NCBI RefSeq assembly: GCF_000332195.1
Contig: NZ_KB235922.1
Span: forward strand, 5,801,322-5,865,321
DNA from: Pleurocapsa sp. PCC 7319
GTDB taxonomy: Bacteria > Cyanobacteriota > Cyanobacteriia > Cyanobacteriales > Xenococcaceae
DNA length: 64,000 bases
Reading direction: 5' to 3'
Below, one piece after another: positions 36,001 through 45,124 of the stretch (position 1 is the stretch's first letter; the number at the start of each line of letters is the position of its first letter). The position numbers and the translations under genes were made by a program. Below the pieces are notes generated by a model. That model did no database searches. It saw only the letters and a list, made by a program, of their open reading frames with translations, and was not told the origin of the DNA.

Positions 36001-37763
36001 TTTCCTAACAAAAAATGATTCTGTGCCGAAACCCGATCCGGTTCCAGACTAAATCCTTGATAAAAAGCCTGATTGGCTTTGACTTTATCTCCCCCCCTTT
36101 CCAAAGCCTTGCCCAAATTAATGTAATGTTTGGCTACTTTAGGCTCAAGTTTGGTTGCTTTTATATAACAAGCAGTGGCATTTTGCCATTGCTGACTGCG
36201 AAAATAAAGATCACCTAATTTACTTTGAATTAAGGACGAATTAGGCTGCTTTTGTACAGCTTGACGATATTTAGCGATTTCCTCTGCGATCGTCAATGTT
36301 TTAGCCGGTTGCAGTTGAGGTGTAGGCTTTGCCAAAGTTTGACCCTGAAGACTAATAGCTTTTTTTTGACCGGATATTTGAGATGGTATTACCGCTTTAG
36401 ATGTGGGACTTAAGAACTCACGAATTTGTTTTCTGATCTTGGAATGATGATCTTGTCCCTTGTTATCAGTTTGCAGTTTAGCTAGTCTTTTATAATAAAA
36501 GAGGGCTTTGTCTGCCTGTCCATTTTTTTCCAAAGCCTCAGCTAATCTCGCATAGGCCTTAAGAAATCTGGGTTCTAAACCGATGCAGTTCTCGTAACAC
36601 ATAATTGCCCGCTCTAACTCTTCCTCCTCAAGCAAGTTATTTGCTAAATCAAAATGATTTTGAGCGGAGAGTAATTTAGGATCAATTTCTAATGCTTTAA
36701 AAAAACATTTTGCTGATTTTTCGTATTCACCTAGCTGATCCCAGACTCTAGCTAAATTACGATGAAATGCTGCATTATTGGGATCAATGATGGTCGACTT
36801 TTGATAGTGCTCAATTGCCTGTTGCCATTTTTTGCGCTTTGCATAGATACTTCCCAAATTGCAATAAATCTCTGCCATGTCTGGGTGGACTTCCAAGGCT
36901 TTTGCATAAACACCTATTGCTTCAGCACTATTTCCAGAGAGCTGTAAACAGTTCCCCCATACCTTATAAGCTTCTCCAAAGCTGGGATAAAGCCTTAAAG
37001 CCTCTTGACAAGCCGCAATACTTTTATCCCATTGCTTCTGCTCTAGGTGAGCTAATGCCTGCTCAATATAAACTTGAGCTACTGAGAAGTTTTCTTGTAC
37101 AACAAGTTCTCCTGATGACGATACATCGACATTAGGCAAAAGTACAACGCTTCTAGATTGTTGTTCTGCCGCATTAATATTATTCACGTTCGTCTGAATT
37201 AAATTTAAATTAGAAAAATCGGGAGTTGCCAACTCCTTAGAATTACTTTCTGTTAAAGGTGCAAATTGAAGATCGGTAGATTGAGAAGTAGAATATTCAC
37301 TATCTTGATCTAATTGCTGAGAATTGTCATATCTACTGGCATTCACTCGTTTAGCATCTACAATTTCTTCAGACGAGATGTTTAATCTTTCAGACGAGAT
37401 GTCTATATTGATTGATGGTTCCTCAATTTCCCTCTTATTTGAATCCATACGTCTAACTCTAAATTGACGCTGTTCACGAACTTTTCTGAGAGCGATCGAC
37501 AGAAATTGATGGGCTTTAGCACATTCTGGATCAGACTTAATTGCTTGCCGATAATATGAAATTGCTAATTCTAAATCACCATTTCTTTCTGATTTTTTCC
37601 CCTGCCAAACTTCGTACTCAGCTCTTTCGGTGGTTGCTATATTTTCAGCATTCAGCTCATTCTTATATTGGTAACTATCACTCAAATTAAAAGATATTCT
37701 TTCATCTAGTTTTTGGTCAAGACTCTTATTGGAATTTGATAAATCAAATAGATTTTGTAACAT
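33060..37763 (-). CDS. Giant TPR-GT2-GT4 glycosyltransferase
   Basis: 1567 residues. Residues about 50-900 hold many TPR units in several blocks separated by low-complexity linkers. Residues about 940-1170 are a GT2 domain: [42 protein letters not shown] and [10 protein letters not shown] (DXD and ED motifs). Residues about 1220-1560 are a GT-B (family 4-like) domain: [35 protein letters not shown] and [19 protein letters not shown]. Such fusions occur in surface glycan and protein glycosylation loci; the TPRs could hold a protein acceptor. It starts the minus-strand island run downstream of the RTX gene. Confidence 0.9.
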   Translation of the reverse strand: MLQNLFDLSNSNKSLDQKLDERISFNLSDSYQYKNELNAENIATTERAEYEVWQGKKSERNGDLELAISYYRQAIKSDPECAKAHQFLSIALRKVREQRQFRVRRMDSNKREIEEPSINIDISSERLNISSEEIVDAKRVNASRYDNSQQLDQDSEYSTSQSTDLQFAPLTESNSKELATPDFSNLNLIQTNVNNINAAEQQSRSVVLLPNVDVSSSGELVVQENFSVAQVYIEQALAHLEQKQWDKSIAACQEALRLYPSFGEAYKVWGNCLQLSGNSAEAIGVYAKALEVHPDMAEIYCNLGSIYAKRKKWQQAIEHYQKSTIIDPNNAAFHRNLARVWDQLGEYEKSAKCFFKALEIDPKLLSAQNHFDLANNLLEEEELERAIMCYENCIGLEPRFLKAYARLAEALEKNGQADKALFYYKRLAKLQTDNKGQDHHSKIRKQIREFLSPTSKAVIPSQISGQKKAISLQGQTLAKPTPQLQPAKTLTIAEEIAKYRQAVQKQPNSSLIQSKLGDLYFRSQQWQNATACYIKATKLEPKVAKHYINLGKALERGGDKVKANQAFYQGFSLEPDRVSAQNHFLLGNKLLEQHQVKPAIACYRRAITFKPDLIDAYWQLGAILTAIGNLEAAIACYQQALKVAPSQARSYLLLGQALSTKKQWQAALNCYQKAVALEPDNADIQHNLGEILAQEKQWEDAVTAYRKAIALDSSNSWSHNNLGNVLLKMQHWQEASECFRTAIKLKPDFVWSHYNLGEALAELGKWDEAEKAYKSAQEIQPDLPEVQAKIGAVLHHRTKYSQQEALIFYEQQIAQDPDNVDLYHQAISLDRKNHQLYLGLGKALVKQKKFDEAIAIYQMGLEIQPRNIELAMGLSEMLLAKNPELGFQDIATQIGGGERTSTVLSESTVKKSFKAGMVDYAVQLPCHDLPQVSVIIPVYNQVDYTFRCLQSIANHVKSDLAIEVIVVNDCSTDNTQKLLEPIVGLTLVSNTDNLGFIHSCNKGASLAKGEYLYFLNNDTEIRPNCIESLLEVFFHDKDVGAVGSKLLYPDGSLQEAGGIVFNDASGWNYGRNDNPHEPQYNYLREVDYCSGASLMVKKAVFEQLEGFERDFAPAYYEDTDLCFAIRYQLGLKVMYQPQSKVVHYEGVSSGKDITKGVKQYQVVNAKKFKQKWQQVLATEDYLASKEIDNIPLLARRYQGKSTILVIDTYMPCYDKESGSRRLFQLLKIFKELNYHVIFTADNGVKEEPYNSELQNLQIETIYTQVGYGTSIETQIENRLPFIDIAWICRPEINEKYIPLIRQQPNIKLIYDTIDLHYLRLQRSCELSNDKDENNIAEWQDMQRRELRIANQADLTITVTPVEQSILQQQGVFNVAVVPNIHTPYQEKIKSFAERKGALFIGSYNHPPNVDAVIWLCQEIMPLVWSEIPDLVLTLLGNNPTKEVKELASDRVIIPGYVQDVSSYFLNSRIFVSPLKYGAGMKGKIGQSLEYELPIVSTSIGIEGMNLIHEKNILEANNTEVFAKEIIWLYQDENIWNHLAINSRKAILQYSPKKVRATIENSINKINK

Positions 37764-38137
37764 CTAACAATTAGTTAAAAAATTGGGGTGATTAAAATTT
37801 CATTTAAATTATTAACAAAAACAGTTCTAGCCAGCTTTATCTAAAAACAAAGTTGCTTGAGATGAGAGAAAATATCGCTATTTTAATAATGTCAGCCTAT
37901 AAATACGCTTATTTTTTTGCCGTGAATCTAAATTAACTCAAGTAAATAATAACGACTATTCCTATATATTAATAGTCTATATTGAGCCACAAAACTTCAG
38001 TGATTATACGTAAAAAACAAAATGCCGAGTATTTTGTAAAATAAATTAATACTCAGCATTTTTATGCTTAAAAATTCCGAATTGAAGCAATGTGAACGTA
38101 AAAAATAATGGCCCAACACTTAGCCTTTTAAAGTGAC
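37764..38137. other. Intergenic region with terminator
   Basis: AT-rich, no gene supported. It holds the terminator hairpin at 38021-38060 and probably the promoter of the giant TPR-glycosyltransferase gene. No specific box can be assigned. Confidence 0.4.
38021..38060 (-). terminator. Terminator hairpin after RTX gene
   Basis: AATGCCGAGTATT / AATACTCAGCATT, 13-bp stem with one mismatch and a 14-base loop. In the minus direction it is followed by a T-rich run (TTGTTTTTTAC). Confidence 0.7.
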
Positions 38138-38815
38138 TTAAACTACTTCAAAACCATCACCATCTTCACTTTCCTCTATGCCAGACATATCTTCAGGATT
38201 CAAACTAATGATATCGACACCGTTCAATGAGATAGTAGTTGCCCCGTAAATCAAATTATCACCTGGACCAAAACCTTCTATGTTTATGTCAATCCTATCT
38301 TCCTCAGGGTCATAGTCGGCAATTATATCCATTGAACCATCATCATAATTGGCGGTATTAAATACAAACACATCTGCCCCCTTACCGCCAAACATTACAT
38401 CTGAACCAGCACTATCTTCAAGTGTATCGTCGCCATCATTACCAAACAGTGTATCGTCACCATCGCCTCCAAACAGTGAGTCATCTCCTCCATTACCAAA
38501 TATAAGGTCGTTTCCACCTTCCCCTTGAATTACATCATCACCAGGATCACCCATCGCATCACTAATTATGATGTCGTCACCATCACCGCCAAGGACACTA
38601 TCGCTGCCCTTACCAGCTCCAATGAAATCATTGCCAGCTCCGCCAATAATTAAATCGTCACCTCCAGCAGCGAAGACAACATCACCTCCATCTTTGGCAT
38701 CAATTAAATCACCAAGATTCGTACCATTTAGTAGGTCGAATCCGTCTGTACCCATTACATCTAAACCATCACCGTCGAATTCAGATACATCAATCACGCT
38801 AATTACTGCGGACAT
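38138..38815 (-). CDS. Small acidic RTX calcium-binding protein
   Basis: 225 residues, strongly acidic. Residues 40-135 carry about nine GGxGxDxLx-type RTX nonapeptides (GGDGDDTLF, GGAGNDFIG, GNGGDDSLF), which fold into a calcium-bound beta-roll outside the cell. The C-terminal segment (ADVFVFNTANYDDGSMDIIADYDPEEDRIDI) is typical for the end of secreted RTX proteins and would act as an uncleaved type I secretion signal. No N-terminal signal peptide. It is next to the glycan island and about 8 kb from an RTX-type ABC exporter gene, which could secrete it. Confidence 0.88.
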   Translation of the reverse strand: MSAVISVIDVSEFDGDGLDVMGTDGFDLLNGTNLGDLIDAKDGGDVVFAAGGDDLIIGGAGNDFIGAGKGSDSVLGGDGDDIIISDAMGDPGDDVIQGEGGNDLIFGNGGDDSLFGGDGDDTLFGNDGDDTLEDSAGSDVMFGGKGADVFVFNTANYDDGSMDIIADYDPEEDRIDINIEGFGPGDNLIYGATTISLNGVDIISLNPEDMSGIEESEDGDGFEVV

Positions 38816-38825
38816 ACTCGTATAA

Positions 38826-39389
38826 TACTTCCAAGAAAATGAACTTTTTCAGTTATATTTCCCTCATCAAATATCTGACAATTGTTGTATATACTGAATA
38901 TTTAAAATAAGCATGAAGAAGATCAGGTTTATTAACTCAAATTGTCTTGAAAGTTTCACAAAATCATGACATTTTGTTATGTGAAATTACTGACCTATTT
39001 CTATCTTTAGACTCAGGGGGTGACAACAGTGCTGAACTGTAGATGGAGTGTTGGGTGTCCTAAAGGATACCGCTTCGCATATCGGGTGTTGGGGAAAATT
39101 TACCTAGGGAATTCGAGTAGCACAGCCATTATGGAACAAAAAACTCAATATTATCGTTCTAATTGCTCCTGTTCGACCCCGATATCTTCCTTAGCCCCTA
39201 CCCCCTGCAACACTTTCAATTAGCTTGTCACCCCGTGAGATCTTTAGATTCTTTTTACGGATTAGCTCTTAAGGCAACTCATACATAGCGGTTCTCGAAT
39301 TAGTGAATTACACCTCGATTAAGATAAGTTCAGAGTTCGGACAATTTTGTTCCTCATCTATATTGAGAAAAGGTATATAGTAAATAGCC
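38826..39389. other. Intergenic region containing a MITE
   Basis: No gene supported. It holds the MITE at 39012-39239 with its duplications and, at 39287-39314, a single copy of an end-like repeat (AGCGGTTCTCGAATTAGTGA) related to the ends of the element at 60316-60441. Confidence 0.55.
39003..39248. mobile_element. 228-bp MITE with 9-bp target duplication
   Basis: The element spans 39012-39239. Terminal inverted repeats of 15 bp (CTCAGGGGGTGACAA left, TTGTCACCCCGTGAG right, one mismatch). Perfect direct duplication ATCTTTAGA at 39003-39011 and 39240-39248. The internal 67-codon frame has no protein-family resemblance. It holds a small dispersed repeat (CCTAAAGGATACCGCTTCGC) seen in inverted form near 9098. 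Confidence 0.87.
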
Positions 39390-41000
39390 TTATTGTGAAG
39401 ACAATAAACGTCCTATAGTTCGATTATCTGAAGTGAAAGTAGTTTGTGCAACTCGCTGAATATCTTCAGGAGTGATTTTTTCAAGTTTAGCTAGCTCATC
39501 AAAAATATTTCTCCAGCTACCAGTTTTGGCATCGTATTCTGCCAAAATTCTCGCCATCCCCAGGTTAGAATCAAGAGTTCGTAATAACCCGGCTTTGAGT
39601 TGAGTTTTTACCTGCTCTAATTCTCTTGCTTGAACAGGTTCAGTTTTAAGACGGTCTATTTCAGCTCTTAAAGCGATCGCCAGTTGTTCAATGCTAGTTC
39701 CGGGAGAAGTAAGAGCGTAGACTAACATTAAATTAGGATATTTGTCTCCCGGGAATCCACTGAATCCTTGTGCTGAGAGAGCAACTTGTTTTTCTTCTAC
39801 CAAAGATTTATACAGACGGGAAGTGCGACCGCTGCTGAGCAATTCAGAAATCACCTCATAAACTGGATAATCAGGATGACTTAAAGCAGGGATATGATAA
39901 CCTTCGAGGTATAAAGGTTGGGAGGGAAACTCAACAGTTAATTCCCTAGTTTCGGTTTGGCGAGGTTCAACCTTAGTGACTTGGGATGGTTGAGGTTGAG
40001 CTTTAAAACGTCCAAAATATATATTTGCTAATGATTTTACTTCTTCTGGATCGACATCCCCCGAGATCGCCATAGTTAAATTATTCGGCGCATAGTATGC
40101 TTGGAAAAATTGTTTAACGTTATCCCGGGTTAAATTATTAATATCTTCTTCATAACCAATTACAGGTCGTTTGTAAGGATGAGTTGTAAAAGCGGTGTCC
40201 AAAAACTCCTCAATCATCTTACCGACGGGAGAATTATCTGTGCGTAAACGTCTTTCTTCTAAAATAACTTGCTTTTCTTTATAAAATTCTCGAAATACAG
40301 GGTCTAAAAATCTTTCCGATTCTAAGGACATCCATAACTCTAATTTATTAGCTGGAAAACTATAAAAATAGCTAGTGTAATCGGCTGAGGTTGCTGCATT
40401 CAAGCCTACTCCTCCTGAGGTATCAACAATTTCGCCATATTCATTTTGCTTGACATATTTACTGGCAGCAGATTGAGTAGCGGTAAATTTATCGGTGAGT
40501 TGAGCCAACTTTTCCTTATTTTCGGATTTCTGTGCCTGTTGAATATCAGTAAATAATCGATCTAACTTATCCAATACCCTAGCTTCAGCACGATAGTTAG
40601 TTGTGCCGATCTGTTTTGTTCCCTTAAATGCCAGATGCTCCAGAAAATGAGCTACCCCAGTTTGACCATCGGGTTCATCTACACCGCCAACATTGGCATA
40701 GGTGACAAAAGAAACTACCGGGGCATCATGATTTTCCAAGACAATGAATTTCAAACCGTTATCTAGAGTGAATTCTGTAATTTGCTCCATTACCCGATTC
40801 AAGTAAGGCTGAATAGAAGAATTCTGCTGATTGTCTTTAGGTGCTGCTAAGATAGATAAGCTACAAGAGTTCCAGAACATTACAGCTATTAAACATAAGA
40901 CTAACCTACGAATCGTTATTAAAGTAATCCACCGCAGTCTTTTGATTAAGTAATAACTTTTTAACTGAACAAATAATCTATTCAATTTGTCTGATTTCAT
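39390..41000 (-). CDS. M16-family zinc metallopeptidase
   Basis: Processing-peptidase/pitrilysin type. The zinc-binding motif HFLEHLAFKGT carries the inverted HxxEH; the distal Glu ligand lies in a downstream helix with FREFYKEKQVILEERR. It has an N-terminal membrane anchor or signal (LVLCLIAVMFWNSCSL), so it acts in the periplasm or is membrane bound. The R-Y pair region (SGRTSRLYKSLVEEKQVA) is present. ATG at 41000 (MKSDKLNRLF) is chosen: the longer frame to 41108 would translate through the end of an IS605-type element. About 536 residues, one M16 unit pair. Confidence 0.9.
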   Translation of the reverse strand: MKSDKLNRLFVQLKSYYLIKRLRWITLITIRRLVLCLIAVMFWNSCSLSILAAPKDNQQNSSIQPYLNRVMEQITEFTLDNGLKFIVLENHDAPVVSFVTYANVGGVDEPDGQTGVAHFLEHLAFKGTKQIGTTNYRAEARVLDKLDRLFTDIQQAQKSENKEKLAQLTDKFTATQSAASKYVKQNEYGEIVDTSGGVGLNAATSADYTSYFYSFPANKLELWMSLESERFLDPVFREFYKEKQVILEERRLRTDNSPVGKMIEEFLDTAFTTHPYKRPVIGYEEDINNLTRDNVKQFFQAYYAPNNLTMAISGDVDPEEVKSLANIYFGRFKAQPQPSQVTKVEPRQTETRELTVEFPSQPLYLEGYHIPALSHPDYPVYEVISELLSSGRTSRLYKSLVEEKQVALSAQGFSGFPGDKYPNLMLVYALTSPGTSIEQLAIALRAEIDRLKTEPVQARELEQVKTQLKAGLLRTLDSNLGMARILAEYDAKTGSWRNIFDELAKLEKITPEDIQRVAQTTFTSDNRTIGRLLSSQ

Positions 41001-41066
41001 CGAAGATCCCCAATAGTTCCCCAAAATTAGCCCCCAATGATCATTGCGGTTTATAGAAGTTGAAAA

Positions 41067-41096
41067 CCCACGAGCAAAGCGTGCTTTAGCCGTGGG
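41067..41096 (+). mobile_element. Left-end hairpin of tnpB element 1
   Basis: CCCACG ... CGTGGG stem enclosing AGCAAAGCGTGCTTTAGC, 67 bp upstream of the tnpB start. Such subterminal hairpins are the binding sites of IS200/IS605 transposases. Confidence 0.65.
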
Positions 41097-41162
41097 ATGA
41101 AAAACCACACATTTAGTATAGGTGATTTACCTTTTGTACCAATCATGATAGCCTAACAAAGT

Positions 41163-42416
41163 ATGATTGTACTAGAGTATAAAATTAGAGCTAAACAATA
41201 TCAACTGACTGCAATTGACGAGGCTATTCGCACTGGTCAATTTGTCAGAAACAAAGCTTTGCGCTACTGGATGGACAATAAGGGAGTCAACAAGTATGAC
41301 CTTAATAAATATACTGCCGTCATAGCCAAAGAGTTTGATTTTGCCAATAAACTTAATTCCACTGCTAGACAATCATCTGCTGAACGAGCATGGTCTGGAA
41401 TAGCTAGATTCTTGGATAACTGTAAGAAGAAAATTAAAGGTAAGAAAGGTTTTCCTAAGTTCAAGAAACATTCTCGTTCTTTTGAATACAAGCGATCTGG
41501 CTGGAAGTTAGATGAGACGACCAAAAAGCATATTACCTTTACCGATAAGAATAATATTGGTCGAGTTAAGCTGGTTGGTTCCAGAGACATCTACTACTAT
41601 GGTGCAGATTTAATCAAGCGGGTAAGATTAGTTCGTCGTGCTGATGGCTACTACTGCCAGTTCTGTATCTCTATTGAAGAGAAAGAGATATTAGAGCCTA
41701 CTGGTAGAGTCATTGGTTTGGATATGGGACTTAAATACCTCTATGCCGATTCATTTGGTCATACAGAAGAAAACCCCAGATTCTATCGAAAAAGCGAACA
41801 ACGTCTTAATCGTCTAGGCAGAAGATTATCACGTAAGTACCGTAACCCCAATAAGGGTAAGTCGGGAAAGCTGATGATCAAAAATCCTCAGACACGACAG
41901 TCTAACAATTACCATAAAGCTAGAGTAACTAAAGCTAAACAACACTTGAAAGTAAGTAGACAACGCAAAGACCATGCTGTGAAACTGGCAAGGTGCGTAT
42001 GTGCTTCTAATGATTGCATCGTCTATGAAGATTTAAGTGTTCGTAATCTAGTTAAAAATCGTAAGCTGTCGAAAAGTATCTCTGATGCTGGCTGGACTCA
42101 ATTTCGTAACTGGGTAGAATATTTGGGCTGGAAAATGGGCAAAATAACCATTGCTGTTCCACCACACTATACTTCTCAAGATTGTCCTGCTTGCGGTAAG
42201 CGAGTCAAAAAATCTCTATCAACACGCACTCATGTTTGTGAGTGTGGCTATGTTGAGGATAGAGATGTAGCAGCCAGTATCAATATTCTACAGAAAGGAT
42301 TAAATACCGTAGGGCATACGGGAATCTACGCTTGGAGAGATTTGCCCTCTTGGGCGGTTGGGGCAACCCTGCTGTCTAACGGCGAGTCGCTGAATCAAGA
42401 ATCCCACTGCTTCTAG
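41163..42416 (+). CDS. tnpB: TnpB, RNA-guided nuclease of IS200/IS605-type element
   Basis: 417 residues, apparently intact. RuvC motifs: Asp in IGLDMGLKYLY, Glu in CIVYEDLSVRNLV, Asp in DRDVAASINIL; zinc finger CPACGK...CECG between the last two. The N-terminal REC/WED region begins with YKIRAKQYQLTAIDEA. TnpB proteins, ancestors of Cas12, use a guide RNA transcribed from the element's right end to cut donor joints and favour retention of the element. No tnpA lies beside it, so it would move only with a TnpA supplied in trans. Confidence 0.92.
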   Translation: MIVLEYKIRAKQYQLTAIDEAIRTGQFVRNKALRYWMDNKGVNKYDLNKYTAVIAKEFDFANKLNSTARQSSAERAWSGIARFLDNCKKKIKGKKGFPKFKKHSRSFEYKRSGWKLDETTKKHITFTDKNNIGRVKLVGSRDIYYYGADLIKRVRLVRRADGYYCQFCISIEEKEILEPTGRVIGLDMGLKYLYADSFGHTEENPRFYRKSEQRLNRLGRRLSRKYRNPNKGKSGKLMIKNPQTRQSNNYHKARVTKAKQHLKVSRQRKDHAVKLARCVCASNDCIVYEDLSVRNLVKNRKLSKSISDAGWTQFRNWVEYLGWKMGKITIAVPPHYTSQDCPACGKRVKKSLSTRTHVCECGYVEDRDVAASINILQKGLNTVGHTGIYAWRDLPSWAVGATLLSNGESLNQESHCF

Positions 42417-42431
42417 CTGTGGGAGTGTCAA
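42392..42431 (+). ncRNA. Candidate omega-RNA 3' scaffold/right end of tnpB element 1
   Basis: GAATCAAGAATCCC, hairpin loop, then GGGAGTGTCAA. The second tnpB element has identical flanking blocks and a different hairpin loop with compensatory stem changes. In known TnpB systems this right-end hairpin is the RNA scaffold and the bases just beyond it are the guide. The RNA itself is inferred. Confidence 0.55.
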
Positions 42432-42598
42432 ATTCTACTCAGAAATTATTGTTACAGATAGTATGGGAGCAAGAAAGCTAACCTCATTCTGACTTTAGAG
42501 TGTCAAAGAATGTATCTCATCCAATCGAGAATTGCTATATATAAGCGATAATGCTATATCATTAAGCCCACGATAGTATTTAATTTATCATCACCACT

Positions 42599-43255
42599 AT
42601 GCAAGTTTTTTCTCAGCAAGCCTGGAAAGAGATGCGAAAAACTTCTTCAACAGAAGAAGATACACGCACTAAAATTTTACAGGCGGCACTGCAACTATTT
42701 GCGCGGCAAGGTTATGATGGTACGACAACCAAAGATTTAGCTAAGGTAGCAGGGGTAGCTGAAGGAACTTTATTTCGCCATTTTGCCAATAAAAAAGCCC
42801 TTTTGATCGAGATAGCTACTTCAGGATGGGTGGATATTCTCACAGATTTACTGACAGAACTCAGCGAAATGGGTAGTTATAAAGCTGTTTCTCAAGTAAT
42901 GCGCCGGAGAATGCTCAATATGCGCAAAAATAGTGATTTAATGCGCGTTTGCTTTATTGAAGCCCAGTATCATCCTGAATTAAAAGAGAGTATTCAAGCT
43001 GAGGTAATTGGCAAAATGACTGATGTGGCAGAGGCTTTTTTTGAAACCGCCATGGAAAAAGGTATTTATCGTAAGATGAATCCCAAAATTGTGGCTAAGG
43101 TATTTTTGGGTATATTTGCGATCGCTGGTTTCTCAGAACAAACTATCCTCGATCCTGAAGCGTCACCGCAAGCCATGCAAGAAATGGCAGAAGGTATTTC
43201 TGACATTTTCCTGCGAGGAGTTTTAAACCATGAGCAGTGCGCAACCAACAATTAG
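42599..43255 (+). CDS. TetR/AcrR-family transcriptional regulator
   Basis: 218 residues with a clear N-terminal TetR helix-turn-helix (ILQAALQLFARQGYDGTTTKDLAKVAGVAEGTLFRHFANKKALL, about residues 23-66). The C-terminal ligand domain is diverse. The stop codon is 26 bp upstream of the next gene's ATG (43282), so the pair may be one transcript and the regulator may control that gene. Ligand unknown. Confidence 0.9.
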   Translation: MQVFSQQAWKEMRKTSSTEEDTRTKILQAALQLFARQGYDGTTTKDLAKVAGVAEGTLFRHFANKKALLIEIATSGWVDILTDLLTELSEMGSYKAVSQVMRRRMLNMRKNSDLMRVCFIEAQYHPELKESIQAEVIGKMTDVAEAFFETAMEKGIYRKMNPKIVAKVFLGIFAIAGFSEQTILDPEASPQAMQEMAEGISDIFLRGVLNHEQCATNN

Positions 43256-43281
43256 TATTTCTGCCTTCAATATTCACTAAA

Positions 43282-44796
43282 ATGACTATTGTCCAAAGAT
43301 CCGCTGGAAGAGTAAGAAAATATCGACCCAAACTGTGGTTAGAGAGATTTATGGCTCTGGTAGCTGTGATTAATTTAGCTATTGTCACTTTCGATCTGAG
43401 CTATGTTCCCCTGAGGGATTTTTGGTTATCGGGACAAGTTACGGTGGGGGGAATTAATTCTGCATACATCAAACTTGATGGAATCAAGCTCGATCTAATT
43501 CCGCAAAGTGCTTCTCAGTTTATTACTCAATATGATGCAGTCAAGGGCATAATTCCCAACCGAGACACAGAAGAGTATTTAGATAAAGTAGAACAGTTAA
43601 AGCAAGAATTAGCTGTTAATGGAGTTGATTCTCCTGTCGCTAAGAACCTTCTGGGGGATTTACGTCGTCGCAGTATTGAAATAATCCAAACCGATGCTTT
43701 TTCTGAGGCAAACAAAACGGGAAATTTGGAAAGAATTAAAAACAGAATGCGATCGCATCTTCCTAATAAAGAAAATTCAGCGAAGACAGCATTTTGGCGA
43801 TATTGGACAGTTGCTCATTTTCAGGGAAAAGTAACTGAGGAACTAGGTTTTTATGATACCGAAATCAAACCTTTGATAGCGACTAACTATTATCGCGTTA
43901 TTGGAGAGAATGGAGGATATGTTGACTATTTTGGCTTGATTGATTTTCCCTTCGGAGTAGTCTTTGCCTTAGAATTTTTGGGACGTACTTGGTTTATTAG
44001 CCGTCGGCGCATTGGGGTGAGCTGGTTAGATGCAATGCTCTGGCGATGGTACGATATTTTCTTTCTAGTTCCTTTTTGGCGGTGGTTGAGGATCTTACCT
44101 ACAACGATTCGTTTAAGTCAGGCTCGAATCATTAACCTCAATTTAATTCAAAAACAGGTCAGTCAAGGTTTAGTAGCTGGAATTGCGGAAGATGTAACCG
44201 AGGTGGTAATTATTAGGCTCATTAATCAAATTCAAGCTTCAATACGTAATGGCGATATCAGTAGATTGCTATCTCAGCAAACTGCTAATCCTTATATTGA
44301 TATTAACAACACTAATGAAACTGCGGAAATAGTGAGAATTTTGGCCAAGGTAATAGCCGATCGTGTTTTACCAGCAATCCAACCAGAAGCCGAAAGCCTG
44401 TTGCAATATAGCGTAGACAAAGCCCTCAGAAACAGCCCCGCTTATCGGGGAATCAAACTATTACCCGGAGGCGATCGCACTTTGAGCACTTTGAGCCATC
44501 AATTAGTATCACAGACTTATAGTGCTTTTAGCAGTACACTACAGGCCGCTTTGGCAGAGGACGAACAGTTCGATCATCTCCTAGAAAGTTTAGTCAGTAA
44601 TATTGGTAAATCAATTTCGAGTGAGCTACAAGCACAACAAAGCATGAATAAAATTGAGCTTCTACTAATTGATTTACTCGAAGAAATTAAAATCAATTAT
44701 GTCGAACGTCTCTCCCAGGAAGATATTGAAGATATTCTGGAACAAACTCGCAGCTTACGTAAGCTTACTCATAAATCAGAAATTGATAAATTCTAA
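43282..44796 (+). CDS. Membrane protein of unknown function
   Basis: About 504 residues from ATG 43282 (MTIVQRSAGRVRKY); a longer frame starts with GTG at 43237. One N-terminal hydrophobic helix (FMALVAVINLAIVTFDLSYV), a soluble region with paired charged helices, and a middle hydrophobic block (DYFGLIDFPFGVVFALEFLG then WLDAMLWRWYDIFFLVPFWRWLRIL) resembling ion-channel-like helices with basic residues. The C-terminal half is cytoplasmic and helical. I do not recognise a family; it resembles conserved cyanobacterial proteins of unknown role, possibly a channel or sensor. Confidence 0.75.
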   Translation: MTIVQRSAGRVRKYRPKLWLERFMALVAVINLAIVTFDLSYVPLRDFWLSGQVTVGGINSAYIKLDGIKLDLIPQSASQFITQYDAVKGIIPNRDTEEYLDKVEQLKQELAVNGVDSPVAKNLLGDLRRRSIEIIQTDAFSEANKTGNLERIKNRMRSHLPNKENSAKTAFWRYWTVAHFQGKVTEELGFYDTEIKPLIATNYYRVIGENGGYVDYFGLIDFPFGVVFALEFLGRTWFISRRRIGVSWLDAMLWRWYDIFFLVPFWRWLRILPTTIRLSQARIINLNLIQKQVSQGLVAGIAEDVTEVVIIRLINQIQASIRNGDISRLLSQQTANPYIDINNTNETAEIVRILAKVIADRVLPAIQPEAESLLQYSVDKALRNSPAYRGIKLLPGGDRTLSTLSHQLVSQTYSAFSSTLQAALAEDEQFDHLLESLVSNIGKSISSELQAQQSMNKIELLLIDLLEEIKINYVERLSQEDIEDILEQTRSLRKLTHKSEIDKF

Positions 44797-45124
44797 ATCT
44801 AATCTAATTCTCTGTGACTCAAACCATAACCTTGCCACTTAATCAACAAATTTATGAGTATTCTGGTGCTTCTTTGATTCTTCTGATACCGTTCTTCCAA
44901 TCTGATACCGTTTTAAATTTAAAAGACAACAGATCGTTTGTGTAGGGGCGCATGGCAATGCGCCCTTACGATCAATGTGTAGTCAAAGCTATTCAATTTA
45001 GTATGAAAATATTGTTACCTTTTTGTACCGATCCTTTTCCCTTTTCCCTTTAACCATTCCCCAGTCCTTACAAATAGGTTATCGCGTAACATCAGTTAAG
45101 GAACTGGAAAATAGTTCTCTTAGA
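44797..45124. other. Intergenic region with hairpin repeat
   Basis: No gene. It holds the palindromic repeat 44942-44969 (GTAGGGGCGCATGGCAATGC core) and T/C-rich tracts between the convergent genes ending at 44796 and 45125. Confidence 0.5.
44942..44969. repeat. Hairpin repeat GTAGGGGCG...CGCCCTTAC, copy 1
   Basis: Inverted arms GTAGGGGCGCATGG / CAATGCGCCCTTAC. The related copy at 54431-54458 keeps the outer GTAGGGG and CCCTTAC arms while the inner stem changes to GTGGTTCGCGAACC, so base pairing is preserved. Confidence 0.75.

Noticed and set aside
19769-38815. Complete capsule or exopolysaccharide export locus
   Set aside because: No Wzx, Wzy, Wza, Wzc or ABC-2 polysaccharide exporter genes were found in the window.
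39020-39223. 67-codon frame inside the MITE
   Set aside because: Lies wholly within a non-autonomous element, with no transposase motif.
43230-43280. Tiny ATG frame after the TetR gene
   Set aside because: Only 16 codons, overlapping the TetR 3' end, with no supporting features.
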